A stretch of 64,000 bases of DNA from Denitrovibrio sp. (GTDB taxonomy: Bacteria; Chrysiogenota; Deferribacteres; Deferribacterales; Geovibrionaceae). Positions 7,832 through 17,600 of the stretch are shown here, piece after piece. Each line of letters begins with the position of its first letter. The stretch's first letter is position 1. The stretch spans positions 182,507-246,506 of the forward strand of contig PKTM01000012.1 in the NCBI GenBank assembly GCA_002869145.1. The letters are read 5' to 3'. The notes below the pieces were generated by a model. The model made no database searches and had not been told where the DNA came from. It saw only the letters and a program-made list of their open reading frames with translations. A program made the position numbers and the translations under genes.

Positions 7832-8486
7832 TTTTCACCATATATGAAATTGTTAGTACATGGGTGTCATGCGCCATGAAATGTCCACTGCTTAACGATT
7901 TTTCAAATACTTTATTTTGCCCTTTAAAGCCAACATCAAAAGAACGGCCATCCAGTTTGATTTCCACATCTTTGAAATCCAGCATTTTTCCCGTCAAAGG
8001 ATACTGCATTTTATAAAATGTCTCTTTTGCCGAGAAAATTACAGCCGCAGTCATTGAAGGTGACGAACTCTCTTTGATATATAATATCTCATCGGCACTG
8101 AAAATATGCTCCCACAAGTCTGGGGTTACCCCGTATTGATTCTCTATATCTACCCCCACAGACAATATTTCTTCTCTGTCTGTAACAACAGCTACGCAGA
8201 GACTGTAAGTGTGAGATATAGAGCCTTTAAGTCCTTCAGGCCATAACGGTTCTCTGTTTGTGCCTTGCAAAACTGCAGCATGTTCCTTTCCAAGAATATC
8301 AAAACATTTACGACAAAGCATTCTCCCTGTTGAAAATTCTTTTCTTCTTTTGCTCACAGCATTTTTTATGCAAACTGACTCATCATCAAACAACATGTTT
8401 TCATAATCTGCAACAGGGGAAACTGCAATAGCGATACCATTTGGAGAGAGTGTATGCGTAGAAGAATTCCAACACCTATTAAGCAT
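7824..8486 (-). CDS. Sfp-type 4'-phosphopantetheinyl transferase
   Basis: The 220-residue protein shows the core motifs of the Sfp/EntD family: GVDIE with Asp113 and Glu115 (magnesium ligands) and FSAKETFYK with Lys154 and Glu155. It would transfer the phosphopantetheine arm from coenzyme A to the carrier domains encoded in the adjacent operon. Length fits the Sfp group rather than AcpS. The ATG at 8486 lacks a strong Shine-Dalgarno, so the exact start is less sure than the identity. Confidence 0.9.
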   Translation of the reverse strand: MLNRCWNSSTHTLSPNGIAIAVSPVADYENMLFDDESVCIKNAVSKRRKEFSTGRMLCRKCFDILGKEHAAVLQGTNREPLWPEGLKGSISHTYSLCVAVVTDREEILSVGVDIENQYGVTPDLWEHIFSADEILYIKESSSPSMTAAVIFSAKETFYKMQYPLTGKMLDFKDVEIKLDGRSFDVGFKGQNKVFEKSLSSGHFMAHDTHVLTISYMVKNG

Positions 8487-8626
8487 ATTAAGCCATTAGT
8501 AAATCAACAGGAACGCCCCTTCTGCCCACTGCAGCAGCACTAAACAAAATCAAAGCTTATCTTATTGCACATAGCCGTTTTATACATTATACTCAATAAA
8601 ATAAAATTAAATAAGCGGGTAACAAC

Positions 8627-9748
8627 ATGCCCTTAGACTCTAAAGACTCTAAAAATGAAATCCAGAAGAAACGAGGCATTTTTCATAATATACCAAAAAA
8701 CTGGAAACATGTCAGAGGGAAAATATATCTATTTCTCACTGTTTCCGTACTGGTACTGCTTGTAGTTTTTGCATATTTTTTCAACAGCATATTCATTAAC
8801 ATATATCCCGGAGAGGCAGGAGTGCTCTGGAAACGCTTTTCAGGCGGAACAGAGATGGACTATGTTTACAACGAAGGACTCCAGATAATCTTTCCATGGG
8901 ACAAAATGTATAAATATGACATCCGTGTTCAGCAGTATTCATATGATTTTGAAGCACTTTCAAAAGACGGACTTATAATAAAATTTGACTTGTCTGTAAG
9001 GTTTTTTCCTCAAAGATTAAACCTGCCTAAACTTCACAAAGAGATAGGCCCCGATTATATAGAAAAAGTAGTTAAGCCTGAGGTACAGGCTCACCTTCGT
9101 AAAGTTGTAGCTAACTATACTCCTGAAGAAATATACACTTCTGAAGGTTATCTGCTGCAAATCATAATTCAGGGTTCAATGGGCGCTTTTTCAGACAGAT
9201 ATCTTAATCTGGAAAACCTGCTGGTCAAAAAGATGACTCTACCTGCATCAATACGTGATGCTATAGAACGCAAACTGACTCAGGAACAAAAAGTTAAAGA
9301 ATATGACTACAGGCTGATGAGAGAGGCTAAGGAAGCACAAAGGAAATCTATTGAAGCAGAAGGTATCAAGAGATTTCAGGAGATTGTTAAATCTGGAAAA
9401 TTCTTTGACAAATACATTCAGTACAAAGGGATTGACGCCACTTTAGAACTATCGAAGTCTAATAATTCAAAGGTTGTTGTTGTAGGCAGTAACGGTAATC
9501 TGCCGCTGATTATGAATCTTGATTCTGCTGGGAAAGCGCCGGATATGCCGGCAGAAGCTGCGAAAATAGCTCCGCAAGAAACAACAAGAGACAATAAAGA
9601 GACTTCATCACCTGAACAAGGGAGTTCTGTAGAAGATATAGTTGGCGAAACAGAAAGTGCAAGCGACTTTTTATCCAGGATAAAAGGATATTTCAACCCT
9701 CCCGAAAAAATGAATAAAGAACCTATCAATAAGACTCCAGGTAACTAA
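8627..9748 (+). CDS. SPFH/prohibitin-family membrane protein
   Basis: The 373-residue protein has one transmembrane helix near residues 31-55 followed by an SPFH (band 7) domain to about residue 200 (IYPGEAGVLWKRF, YDIRVQQYSYDFEALSKDG, PEVQAHLRKVVANYTPEEI). A charged coiled-coil stretch and a low-complexity acidic tail follow. Members form membrane-bound oligomers that organise or protect other membrane proteins. It is the first gene of the plus-strand NRPS operon, overlapping the next gene by one base (TAATG). A role in organising the biosynthetic or export complex is inference; SPFH proteins are not usual NRPS partners. Confidence 0.85.
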   Translation: MPLDSKDSKNEIQKKRGIFHNIPKNWKHVRGKIYLFLTVSVLVLLVVFAYFFNSIFINIYPGEAGVLWKRFSGGTEMDYVYNEGLQIIFPWDKMYKYDIRVQQYSYDFEALSKDGLIIKFDLSVRFFPQRLNLPKLHKEIGPDYIEKVVKPEVQAHLRKVVANYTPEEIYTSEGYLLQIIIQGSMGAFSDRYLNLENLLVKKMTLPASIRDAIERKLTQEQKVKEYDYRLMREAKEAQRKSIEAEGIKRFQEIVKSGKFFDKYIQYKGIDATLELSKSNNSKVVVVGSNGNLPLIMNLDSAGKAPDMPAEAAKIAPQETTRDNKETSSPEQGSSVEDIVGETESASDFLSRIKGYFNPPEKMNKEPINKTPGN

Positions 9749-10959
9749 TGCTTATGAACAGCTTAACCAGATTAGCCTATATATTTTTAGCGTTATTCAT
9801 CATAACAGGCTGCGACAGAACAGACCTGAGAAAAGCTGAAGAGAAACAGTGGGACTCAGGAATCACATTCCACAATCCCAGCTTTAAGCCTGCTGAATCT
9901 TTAAATATTATTACATGGAATGAGTACATTCCTGATGAGGTTTTCGACAAATTTACAGAAGCTTACGGGACAAAAATAGATGTAACATACATCCACAGCA
10001 ACGAAGAGATGTACAGGCTTCTTAAAAAAAATCCTGAAAAATATGATCTGATAATGCCTAGCGACTATATGCTTGTAAAACTGAAAGATGAATCTATGCT
10101 GCAAAAAATAAATCTTGATAATATACCAAATGCAGTCTATCTGGATGAGAGCATCCGTAGAATGAAGCAGGATTTTGGGCTTAAATACAGCGTACCTCTA
10201 TTTTATAGCAGTATAGGAATTGGTTTTAATATAAAATACATACCCGGCTTTCCCAGATCGTGGGCCTTCATTTCAAATCTGGCAAAAAATGATTATTTAA
10301 ATTATCGAATAAGCCTGAGAAAAGACATGCGGGTCGCACTAGGTGTGGCGCTGATGTCTATGGGGTTTTCTCCAAACACTGTCAACCCTGCTGAAATTGA
10401 AGCCGCTAAGAACACACTAATAGATTCAATAGAAAACACAGGGCTTCAGCTTATTGACAACGCAATAACTAAAAAAATTGTAAACAAAGAAGTTCTTCTG
10501 GGAGTTATATGGAACGGTACAGCTTCAGAAGCTTTGAAACAGAATACAAACATCCGCTTTATATACCCCGAAGGGGATGTTATTACAACATATGAAAGCG
10601 GTGTTATTCCAGTACATAGCAAAAACTTGCAAACCGGAGAGCTTCTGCTTAACTTCCTGCTTAACGACCGTGTAATCGGGCACATATCAAATTACAATTT
10701 TTTCTCAAACTCTAACCCCAACTCGGCTCAATACATTGATATTCAGATAAAAAACGGCCCCGGCTATATTATACCTGAGGAGGAGTTTAGAGTTTATATT
10801 GAAGATGTGGGTGAAAATATTAAGCTTTATAACGCTGCATGGGAAGAAATTCTTGCTGCAAAGCCAAATGAAAACCTGGTCTCACTCCCGCTTCCGAAGC
10901 ATGGTTTATTTCAGGGGACTAATGTCTCTTCAAAAACTGCAAAACAGCTGAAGGAATAA
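9748..10959 (+). CDS. PotD-like periplasmic binding lipoprotein
   Basis: The 403-residue protein carries a lipoprotein signal (IITGC, lipidated Cys22). The mature part is homologous to spermidine/putrescine-binding proteins (LNIITWNEYIPDEVFDKF at about 52-69, YDLIMPSDYMLVK at about 104-116). No permease or ATPase of a polyamine importer is nearby. It lies between the SPFH gene (1-nt overlap) and the peptide exporter (1-nt gap), so it is co-transcribed with the NRPS genes. It could bind the product, a precursor or a polyamine, or take part in export; none of this is shown by the sequence. Confidence 0.82.
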   Translation: MLMNSLTRLAYIFLALFIITGCDRTDLRKAEEKQWDSGITFHNPSFKPAESLNIITWNEYIPDEVFDKFTEAYGTKIDVTYIHSNEEMYRLLKKNPEKYDLIMPSDYMLVKLKDESMLQKINLDNIPNAVYLDESIRRMKQDFGLKYSVPLFYSSIGIGFNIKYIPGFPRSWAFISNLAKNDYLNYRISLRKDMRVALGVALMSMGFSPNTVNPAEIEAAKNTLIDSIENTGLQLIDNAITKKIVNKEVLLGVIWNGTASEALKQNTNIRFIYPEGDVITTYESGVIPVHSKNLQTGELLLNFLLNDRVIGHISNYNFFSNSNPNSAQYIDIQIKNGPGYIIPEEEFRVYIEDVGENIKLYNAAWEEILAAKPNENLVSLPLPKHGLFQGTNVSSKTAKQLKE

Positions 10960-10960
10960 G

Positions 10961-12604
10961 ATGAAAAATTATATAAATTTTATCAGGGAAGAATCAGGAG
11001 CTATCAAGAAGTCTATGATTTTAATGACTTCGATTGCAGGCATAGCAAACGGACTTGCGATATCGACTGCTATACATACAGCTGAAAAGATTAAACCAGG
11101 CGAACTGCATTTCAGAGAATTTTTAATGTTTTGCTCGCTTATGCTTCTGTTTTGGTATTGTAAACGATTTTCTATGAACGAAAGCACAAAGATGGTTGAA
11201 AAGATTATCTCTTCTTTGAGAATGCGCATACTCGGAAAACTTAAAACAACTAACCTTGTAAATTTTGAATCCATTGATAAGGGAGTATTTTACTCCTCAC
11301 TTTCCGAAGACGCCTCCACAATATCGGCGTCAACAAACCTTGCAGTAAACGCCATGTCGTCCGCTGTAATGCTTATTTTTATCATCTGCTATATCGCTAT
11401 TTTGTCAATAAAAGGACTTATAATAAGTCTTGGAATAATAGCCCTTATGGTGCTGATGTATCTAAGAAATGAAAAAAAGATAGCTGAACTGTTCAAAAAA
11501 TCAACAGTTGCCGAAAACACTTTTATGGACAATCTAGGCGGTCTTTTGCTTGGGTTCAAAGACCTTAAACTCAACAGGCGTAAATACAAAGAATTTAATA
11601 AATGCGAACTCGAAGATGTTATCACGGAATCAGCAGATCACAGGGTAGATGCCGGACTGAGAATGAACATAACAATCCTTTTGGCTCAGACATTTCTGCT
11701 TTTGGCCATAGGGGGCATGCTCTTTATCCTGCCACAGTTTGACAGTGACAATGTTTACATAATACCTAAACTGATAGCACTTTTAATATTTGCTTCTGCT
11801 CCTATAAGCGATTTTGCTGTTGCTATTCCTGCCATGGCAAGAGCGGAAGCAGCTATAAACAACATCAGGTATCTGGAAGAACTAATAGACGAAGGACAAA
11901 GCAGAAGTGAAAAAATAGCTGATGAGCAGGCTATAAGAGACCTTAAGTGGGACACAATTTCTCTTAATGATGTAAGTTTTCAGTTTCCTCATAAATTTAA
12001 TGGGCGCCCGTTTAAAATTGGACCTGTTAATCTTGAATTTAAAAAAGGCGAAATCACTTTTATTGTTGGCGGAAATGGTTCAGGCAAATCGACCTTTCTA
12101 AAGGTTCTTACAAGCCTTTACTCGCCTGAAAGCGGCACAATATGCATTGATGATACTGAAATAGATGCATTCAATAAAGCTTCTTACCGAAACCTGTTTT
12201 CCACAATATTTTCTGACTACACACTTTTCAGAAGACTCTTAGGTATAGATATGCCGGAGGATTCTTTACTGAACGAGCTGTTGAAAAAGATGGAGCTGGC
12301 AGAAAAAACAACTATCGAAGCCGGCGCTATTACCAACAGAGACCTTTCATCTGGTCAGAAAAAGAGGCTGGCTCTTATTGTCTCAATTTTAGAAGACAAG
12401 CCTGTTATGGTTTTTGACGAATGTGCAGCGGATCAGGATCCTGTTTTTAGAAAGTTCTTTTATGACAACCTGCTCCCAGAGCTTAAAGCAAAAGGCAAAA
12501 CTATTATCGCAGTGACCCACGATGATAAATATTTCTATGCAGCAGACAGCATATTTAAGATGGAATACGGTAAATTTATCCCATTCAACGAAGATCTGAG
12601 CTAA
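10961..12604 (+). CDS. Cyclic-peptide-type ABC exporter (PvdE/SyrD/YojI family)
   Basis: The 547-residue half-transporter joins six predicted transmembrane helices to an ATPase domain. The ATPase has Walker A GGNGSGKST (near 370), the family-specific segment YRNLFSTIFSDYTLFRRLLG, signature LSSGQKKR, Walker B VMVFDE (near 483) and the switch histidine in VTHDD. This family exports nonribosomal peptides and siderophore precursors to the periplasm. Its place directly upstream of the NRPS genes makes it the likely exporter of the product. An AAGGAAT Shine-Dalgarno lies in the end of the preceding gene. Confidence 0.92.
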   Translation: MKNYINFIREESGAIKKSMILMTSIAGIANGLAISTAIHTAEKIKPGELHFREFLMFCSLMLLFWYCKRFSMNESTKMVEKIISSLRMRILGKLKTTNLVNFESIDKGVFYSSLSEDASTISASTNLAVNAMSSAVMLIFIICYIAILSIKGLIISLGIIALMVLMYLRNEKKIAELFKKSTVAENTFMDNLGGLLLGFKDLKLNRRKYKEFNKCELEDVITESADHRVDAGLRMNITILLAQTFLLLAIGGMLFILPQFDSDNVYIIPKLIALLIFASAPISDFAVAIPAMARAEAAINNIRYLEELIDEGQSRSEKIADEQAIRDLKWDTISLNDVSFQFPHKFNGRPFKIGPVNLEFKKGEITFIVGGNGSGKSTFLKVLTSLYSPESGTICIDDTEIDAFNKASYRNLFSTIFSDYTLFRRLLGIDMPEDSLLNELLKKMELAEKTTIEAGAITNRDLSSGQKKRLALIVSILEDKPVMVFDECAADQDPVFRKFFYDNLLPELKAKGKTIIAVTHDDKYFYAADSIFKMEYGKFIPFNEDLS

Positions 12605-12620
12605 TCACATAAAAACTGCC

Positions 12621-12636
12621 CGGAGGTTTTTTTTTG
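12621..12636 (+). promoter_or_regulatory. Ribosome-binding site deciding a TTG start
   Basis: GGAGG (12622-12626), a run of T and then TTG at 12634 give normal spacing. The first ATG in frame is 33 nt further on and would cut off the conserved N-terminal condensation-domain segment (SFIQKGLMF). Confidence 0.65.
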
Positions 12637-14601
12637 ATACCTTTTTCTTTTATACAAAAAGGACTTATGTTTGATGTTCTGAACATTGGCAACAATGTCC
12701 CCATATATAACAACGGCGGAATGGTCGACATGAGGGGCTTTGTTGATACTGACCTCCTCGAAAAAGCTGTCCGCCTGTCCATAAAAAGATGCAACATTAT
12801 AAGTGCTTGCATCATAGATAAAGATTGTGAATATTTTTTCGAATATGGCCGTTTTGAAACTCCAGCTATAGACTTTGTTGATTTCTCTGAGGAACTGAAC
12901 CCAGAAAAGGAAGCACACTCTTACTGTAGTAAATCAGTTGCTGAGTCTTTCGGTAATCTGATAAACATGCCTTTGTACCGATTCTCTATACTCAAACTAT
13001 CTGAAAATCACTACGCTCTTCATATGAAGTACCATCAGATAATTAATGACGGATGGGGGATTGTAAGGCATCTTACAGACATTGCAGAGTGCTACACAGC
13101 TTTGCTGAATGGTGACGAAGACAAACTTCCGCCAATGAATGACTATGAAATCTTTCAGTCAGCCCAAGCAGAATACATTAATTCTGATAAGTTTAAAAAA
13201 GACCTCCAGTTTATGACATCCTATTATGAAGACACTTCAGAAAAGCTTTTTCCTTTAGCAAAGCTAGGCTCCAGAGAAAGCTTCAGAAGCATTGAATCAG
13301 ACTATGTTCTAACTCTCCCATTTTTAAACAGTTTAAAAAATACCGCCTCAGCTTCCGGAGTATCCCTCACAAATATTCTTTACATTGCTACATATCTGGC
13401 AGTCTTTAAATTTTTCGGAGTTAAAAACCAGACATATTCATACATCAACCTGAACCGCAGAGGGCATGTCCAGAAAAATACTGTGGGCTCATTTGTAAAT
13501 GTGCTTGCGATGAAAGCTGGATTTGGAACAGACTGTACAATGAAAGAACTAGGGGTGAGATTCGCCAGAGAATCAATGAGCCTGATGCGCCACACTGCTT
13601 GCCCTTCAGTTTTTGTTAGCTCAGAGCTGACAAAAAACGGACAAAAGGGTCAGCATGTAGGCGAAATTTCCGTTAATCACATAACACCGAAACTTCCTCA
13701 GAAAATAGGGGGTGTTGATCTTAAAATAATATATACCCCAAGCGGTTTTAGCGGATACCCTCTGGATATTATTGTTCAGGAAACGACAGAAAACAAAGAT
13801 GTGCTCCTGCGTACAGTAAAAAAACGCAACATCATGTCCGAAAACGACAGCCTGCTTTTCGACAGATACCTGTGGAACCTGCTTAACCTTTTTACGGTTG
13901 AACCCAATATGGCATGCAGTGAAGCCCTTGATAAGTGTGAAAACGACAACGTTCCTTCACCTTTTAAAAATCCTTATAATCAGCCAGATTTCTCAGGATT
14001 CGAAGAGGAAGAGCCAGAAAATGGTATTTCAAGCCTTTCCGAAGGACCTAAAAACAGAACAGAAATGACAGAGACCGAAGCCAAGCTGAAGTCAATATGG
14101 GAAAAGCTGACTAATTTAAAAATAGATGACCCATACACAAACTTCTTTGCCGTTGGCGGGCACTCTCTTCTTGTAATACAGATGGTAAAAGAGATAAAAA
14201 ACGCCACTGGAGTCATACTGAAAGCTAAAGATATTTTTGAGATGCAGACCCTCGAAAAAATCTCAAAAATAGTCGATATCAGCATCAATGCCAGACGAAA
14301 CATCGCCATTGAACATATAATGAATGATTTCGCTGCAGCCTTGGATATTGACATAGAAAAAATAGCAAAAGACACTGCTTTCTCTGAGTACTGCGACAAC
14401 ACCACACAACTTGATAATCTTTACAAAATAATCAACGATAAGTATCATTTAAGTATCAATGAGCAAGCCACTTCTGATATACTTACACCAGAAAAAATAT
14501 ACCGCATGGTTCGTTTTGAAACGGAAAATGAAGACGAAGATTCCACCGAAGCTCTCTCCTTAGAGGAGATAGAACAACTAAATAAGCTATTGGAAAATTA
14601 A
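12634..14601 (+). CDS. Starter NRPS protein: degenerate condensation domain, carrier domain, second carrier-like domain
   Basis: The 655-residue protein has a condensation-type domain (about 1-440) in which the HHxxxDG motif reads HQIINDG, so the catalytic second histidine is glutamine. A carrier domain follows at about 478-553 with FFAVGGHSL (attachment Ser511). A second carrier-like fold at about 555-625 has NTTQ where the DSL serine would be (FSEYCDNTTQLDNLYKIIN). There is no adenylation domain, so Ser511 would have to be charged in trans. The acidic tail ends in SLEEIEQLNKLLEN, a possible docking helix for the next protein. It overlaps that gene by one base. Confidence 0.85.
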   Translation: MIPFSFIQKGLMFDVLNIGNNVPIYNNGGMVDMRGFVDTDLLEKAVRLSIKRCNIISACIIDKDCEYFFEYGRFETPAIDFVDFSEELNPEKEAHSYCSKSVAESFGNLINMPLYRFSILKLSENHYALHMKYHQIINDGWGIVRHLTDIAECYTALLNGDEDKLPPMNDYEIFQSAQAEYINSDKFKKDLQFMTSYYEDTSEKLFPLAKLGSRESFRSIESDYVLTLPFLNSLKNTASASGVSLTNILYIATYLAVFKFFGVKNQTYSYINLNRRGHVQKNTVGSFVNVLAMKAGFGTDCTMKELGVRFARESMSLMRHTACPSVFVSSELTKNGQKGQHVGEISVNHITPKLPQKIGGVDLKIIYTPSGFSGYPLDIIVQETTENKDVLLRTVKKRNIMSENDSLLFDRYLWNLLNLFTVEPNMACSEALDKCENDNVPSPFKNPYNQPDFSGFEEEEPENGISSLSEGPKNRTEMTETEAKLKSIWEKLTNLKIDDPYTNFFAVGGHSLLVIQMVKEIKNATGVILKAKDIFEMQTLEKISKIVDISINARRNIAIEHIMNDFAAALDIDIEKIAKDTAFSEYCDNTTQLDNLYKIINDKYHLSINEQATSDILTPEKIYRMVRFETENEDEDSTEALSLEEIEQLNKLLEN

Positions 14602-17600
14602 TGAAAAACATAAACCCATACGACTCTAGTGTTTCACATTTCTCTCTTACTATGAACCAGAAACGCCTCTGGTTTTTACAGGCACTCGCCCCTGAATCTT
14701 TAGACTTTGTCCTCACCCACGCTTTTTCTATCCCCATAGACAAATCTGTCACCACTGAAAAGATAGAAAGCACTCTGAATATGCTTTTCAAAAATAATCA
14801 ATCTCTAAGAGGTGCTTTGACACTTACGGAAAACAATACGGCAAGGCAGTTCTTTCACAGTGCTGAACTAGATTTCCTGCCGGAACCCTTCAATAAGCCT
14901 GTGGAAAACTTCATAAAAGAGGTCTCAGAAAAGCCTTTTGATATAAAATCCGGAAAATGTGCCGAGTGCTATTACACTGTTACACAACAAAACACTTTAA
15001 CTGTAATAATAAGGGTTCATGCAATATTTGTGAACAAACTTACCCTGCCTTTACTGGCTGCGGATTTTGAAAATATATTAAACGGAGCCGGCGTTTCGAA
15101 AGACAGCTCCCTAAGCGATTTCACAGAGTACCAGTATAAATTTCTAAGCTCCGAATCTGCCACAGAGAAGACCCTCTACTGGAAGAGTAAATTTTCTAAA
15201 CAGCCACAAGAGCTTGATTTGCCCGCAGACAGAGGCAGACCTCAGATGAAAAACCATAGCGGCTCAGTTTTTGAGCACGCTTTTCCAGAATCTCTTACCA
15301 ATAAGATAAAAGAATATACTTCAAAAAATAATCTAAGCGTTTTCCAGTTTGTATTCAGCTCTGTTTCTGCTTTGTTTCACAGATACACAGGCAACACTGA
15401 GATCACCGCAGGAACAGAAATGCTGTTTTCTGAAGCTCCAAACGGTAAAGCCGGAGCTTTTCTGAATTATGTCCCTGTAAAGCTGAACTTTAAAACATCC
15501 ACAGACTTTGATGTTTTTTACAGACATTCAGCGGCAGAGATGATGAAATCCGCAGACAACGGCGACATCCCTTTTTCAGATATTATAGACAATTCTCACA
15601 GTGTAAAAAACACCTCCAGAAACCCGCTTTTCGACTTCGCTGTTTCAGAAAAAATATCTGCTGAGACTGAAAGAGTTAACCTGATCAAACAAGAGAAAAC
15701 CCATTCAGATTACGATCTGGAAATATCAGTTGAGTGTTCGGAAAGTGTCTTATTCGAAATTGTTTATGACAATGCTCTTTTTGACCGGAGCAGGATAGAA
15801 AAACTTATGCTTCATTTGGAAGTATTTATCTCCTCCGCGCTGAAAAATACAAAAATGACAATCTCTGAAGCAGAGATACTTACTGAAAACGAGAAAAAAC
15901 TTTTAATAAAATATAACAGCACAGACCACCCGTTCCCTGACACTGAGACCCTTGCCTCTGCTTTTGAAACAACGGCTAAAAAGAACTCTGACTGTGCTGC
16001 ACTTCTTTTTGACGGCAAAAGCACCACTTATTCTGAACTCGAAAAAATGAGCGGCAATATAGCTGCCGCACTGAAAAATAGAGATACAAAAAATTATATA
16101 GGGATAATGGCTGAAAGATCTATCGAGATGATAGCAGGGATACTGGGTATAATCCGCGCAGGGATGGCATATGTCCCGCTTAACCCTGACTATCCTGCAC
16201 AGCGTACCCAATGGATGCTTGAAGATACCGACTATCCGCAGGTTTTAACCTCAAAAAAATATGCTGACAAATTTTCAGACTCCAAATGCGAACTGCTCTT
16301 TTTTGAAGATATAAAAGACTCTGCCTATTCAAAATCAGAGATAACTCCTGACGATTCTGCATATATTATTTTCACTTCCGGCTCAACAGGCAGACCAAAA
16401 GGGGTGGAGATTCAGCACAAAGCCATTATGAACAGGCTATTTTGGATGCAGGACACTTTCACACTGGACAGCAGTGACGTTATCTTGCAGAAGACTCCAT
16501 ACAGCTTTGACGTTTCAGTGTGGGAGATATTCTGGTGGTCACACTGCGGAGCATCACTCGCGATACTCCCGCCCGGCGCAGAAAAAAACCCCGAGTCCAT
16601 AGTCGAGTTTATATCTGAAAACTGCTGCACAGTTCTCCACTTTGTCCCCTCCATGCTGAACCAGTTTCTTAATTATCTCGAAATGGAACCCGCACAAACA
16701 GCAAAGCTTAAGACACTGAAATATGTTTTTGCAAGCGGAGAGGCACTCACAGCAGAACTCTCGGCAAAATTCGACCGTATCATCGGCAAGCATATGCAAG
16801 CCGAACTGCACAACCTGTACGGACCGACAGAAGCAGCTGTTGATGTAACATGGCACCCCTGCACGCCTCACAATGAAAAACAGACAGAGATCCCTATCGG
16901 AAAACCTGTTTATAATACAAAAATCCATATCCTCGACCAAAACGGTAATGAGATGCCACCCGGTGTTGATGGAGAAATTCATCTCGGCGGGGTGCAGCTG
17001 GCAAAAGGATATATAAACAGAGAAAAACTGACCTCTGAAAAATTCGTTACAATAAGAGGCGAACGTCTTTATAAAACCGGAGACAAGGGCCGCATAGGTG
17101 ATGACGGGTCAATTATTTTCCTCGGAAGGCTGGATGGTCAGGTAAAAGTGCGAGGATTTCGCATAGAAACCGGCGAAGTGGAAAACGCACTGATGAAGGT
17201 CAAAGGTATCAAAGAGTGTGCTGTAGATGTTGTTACTCTCAGCTCAAAAGTCGCAGAACTTGCGGCTTGGGTTTCAGCAGATGATGGACTAAGCACAAAA
17301 GACATAAAGGGAGCACTCAGCAGAACATTGCAGGACTACATGATCCCTACCAAAATTTTCAGCGTGGACAATATCCCGCTGAACCCGAACGGCAAGGCAG
17401 ATAAGAAAGCACTACTGAAGCAGAACAGACTGCTGGATGTAACAGTTTCTTCATCTGACATCACAGAAACCGAACAAACAGTTTCAGACATATGGAAAAA
17501 ACTACTGGAAGTTCCGGAAGTCGGGCTTGACGTAAACTTTTTCGACTCCGGCGGCAACTCACTGCTGCTGCTAAGCCTTCATGAAGCACTGGAAGCCAGA

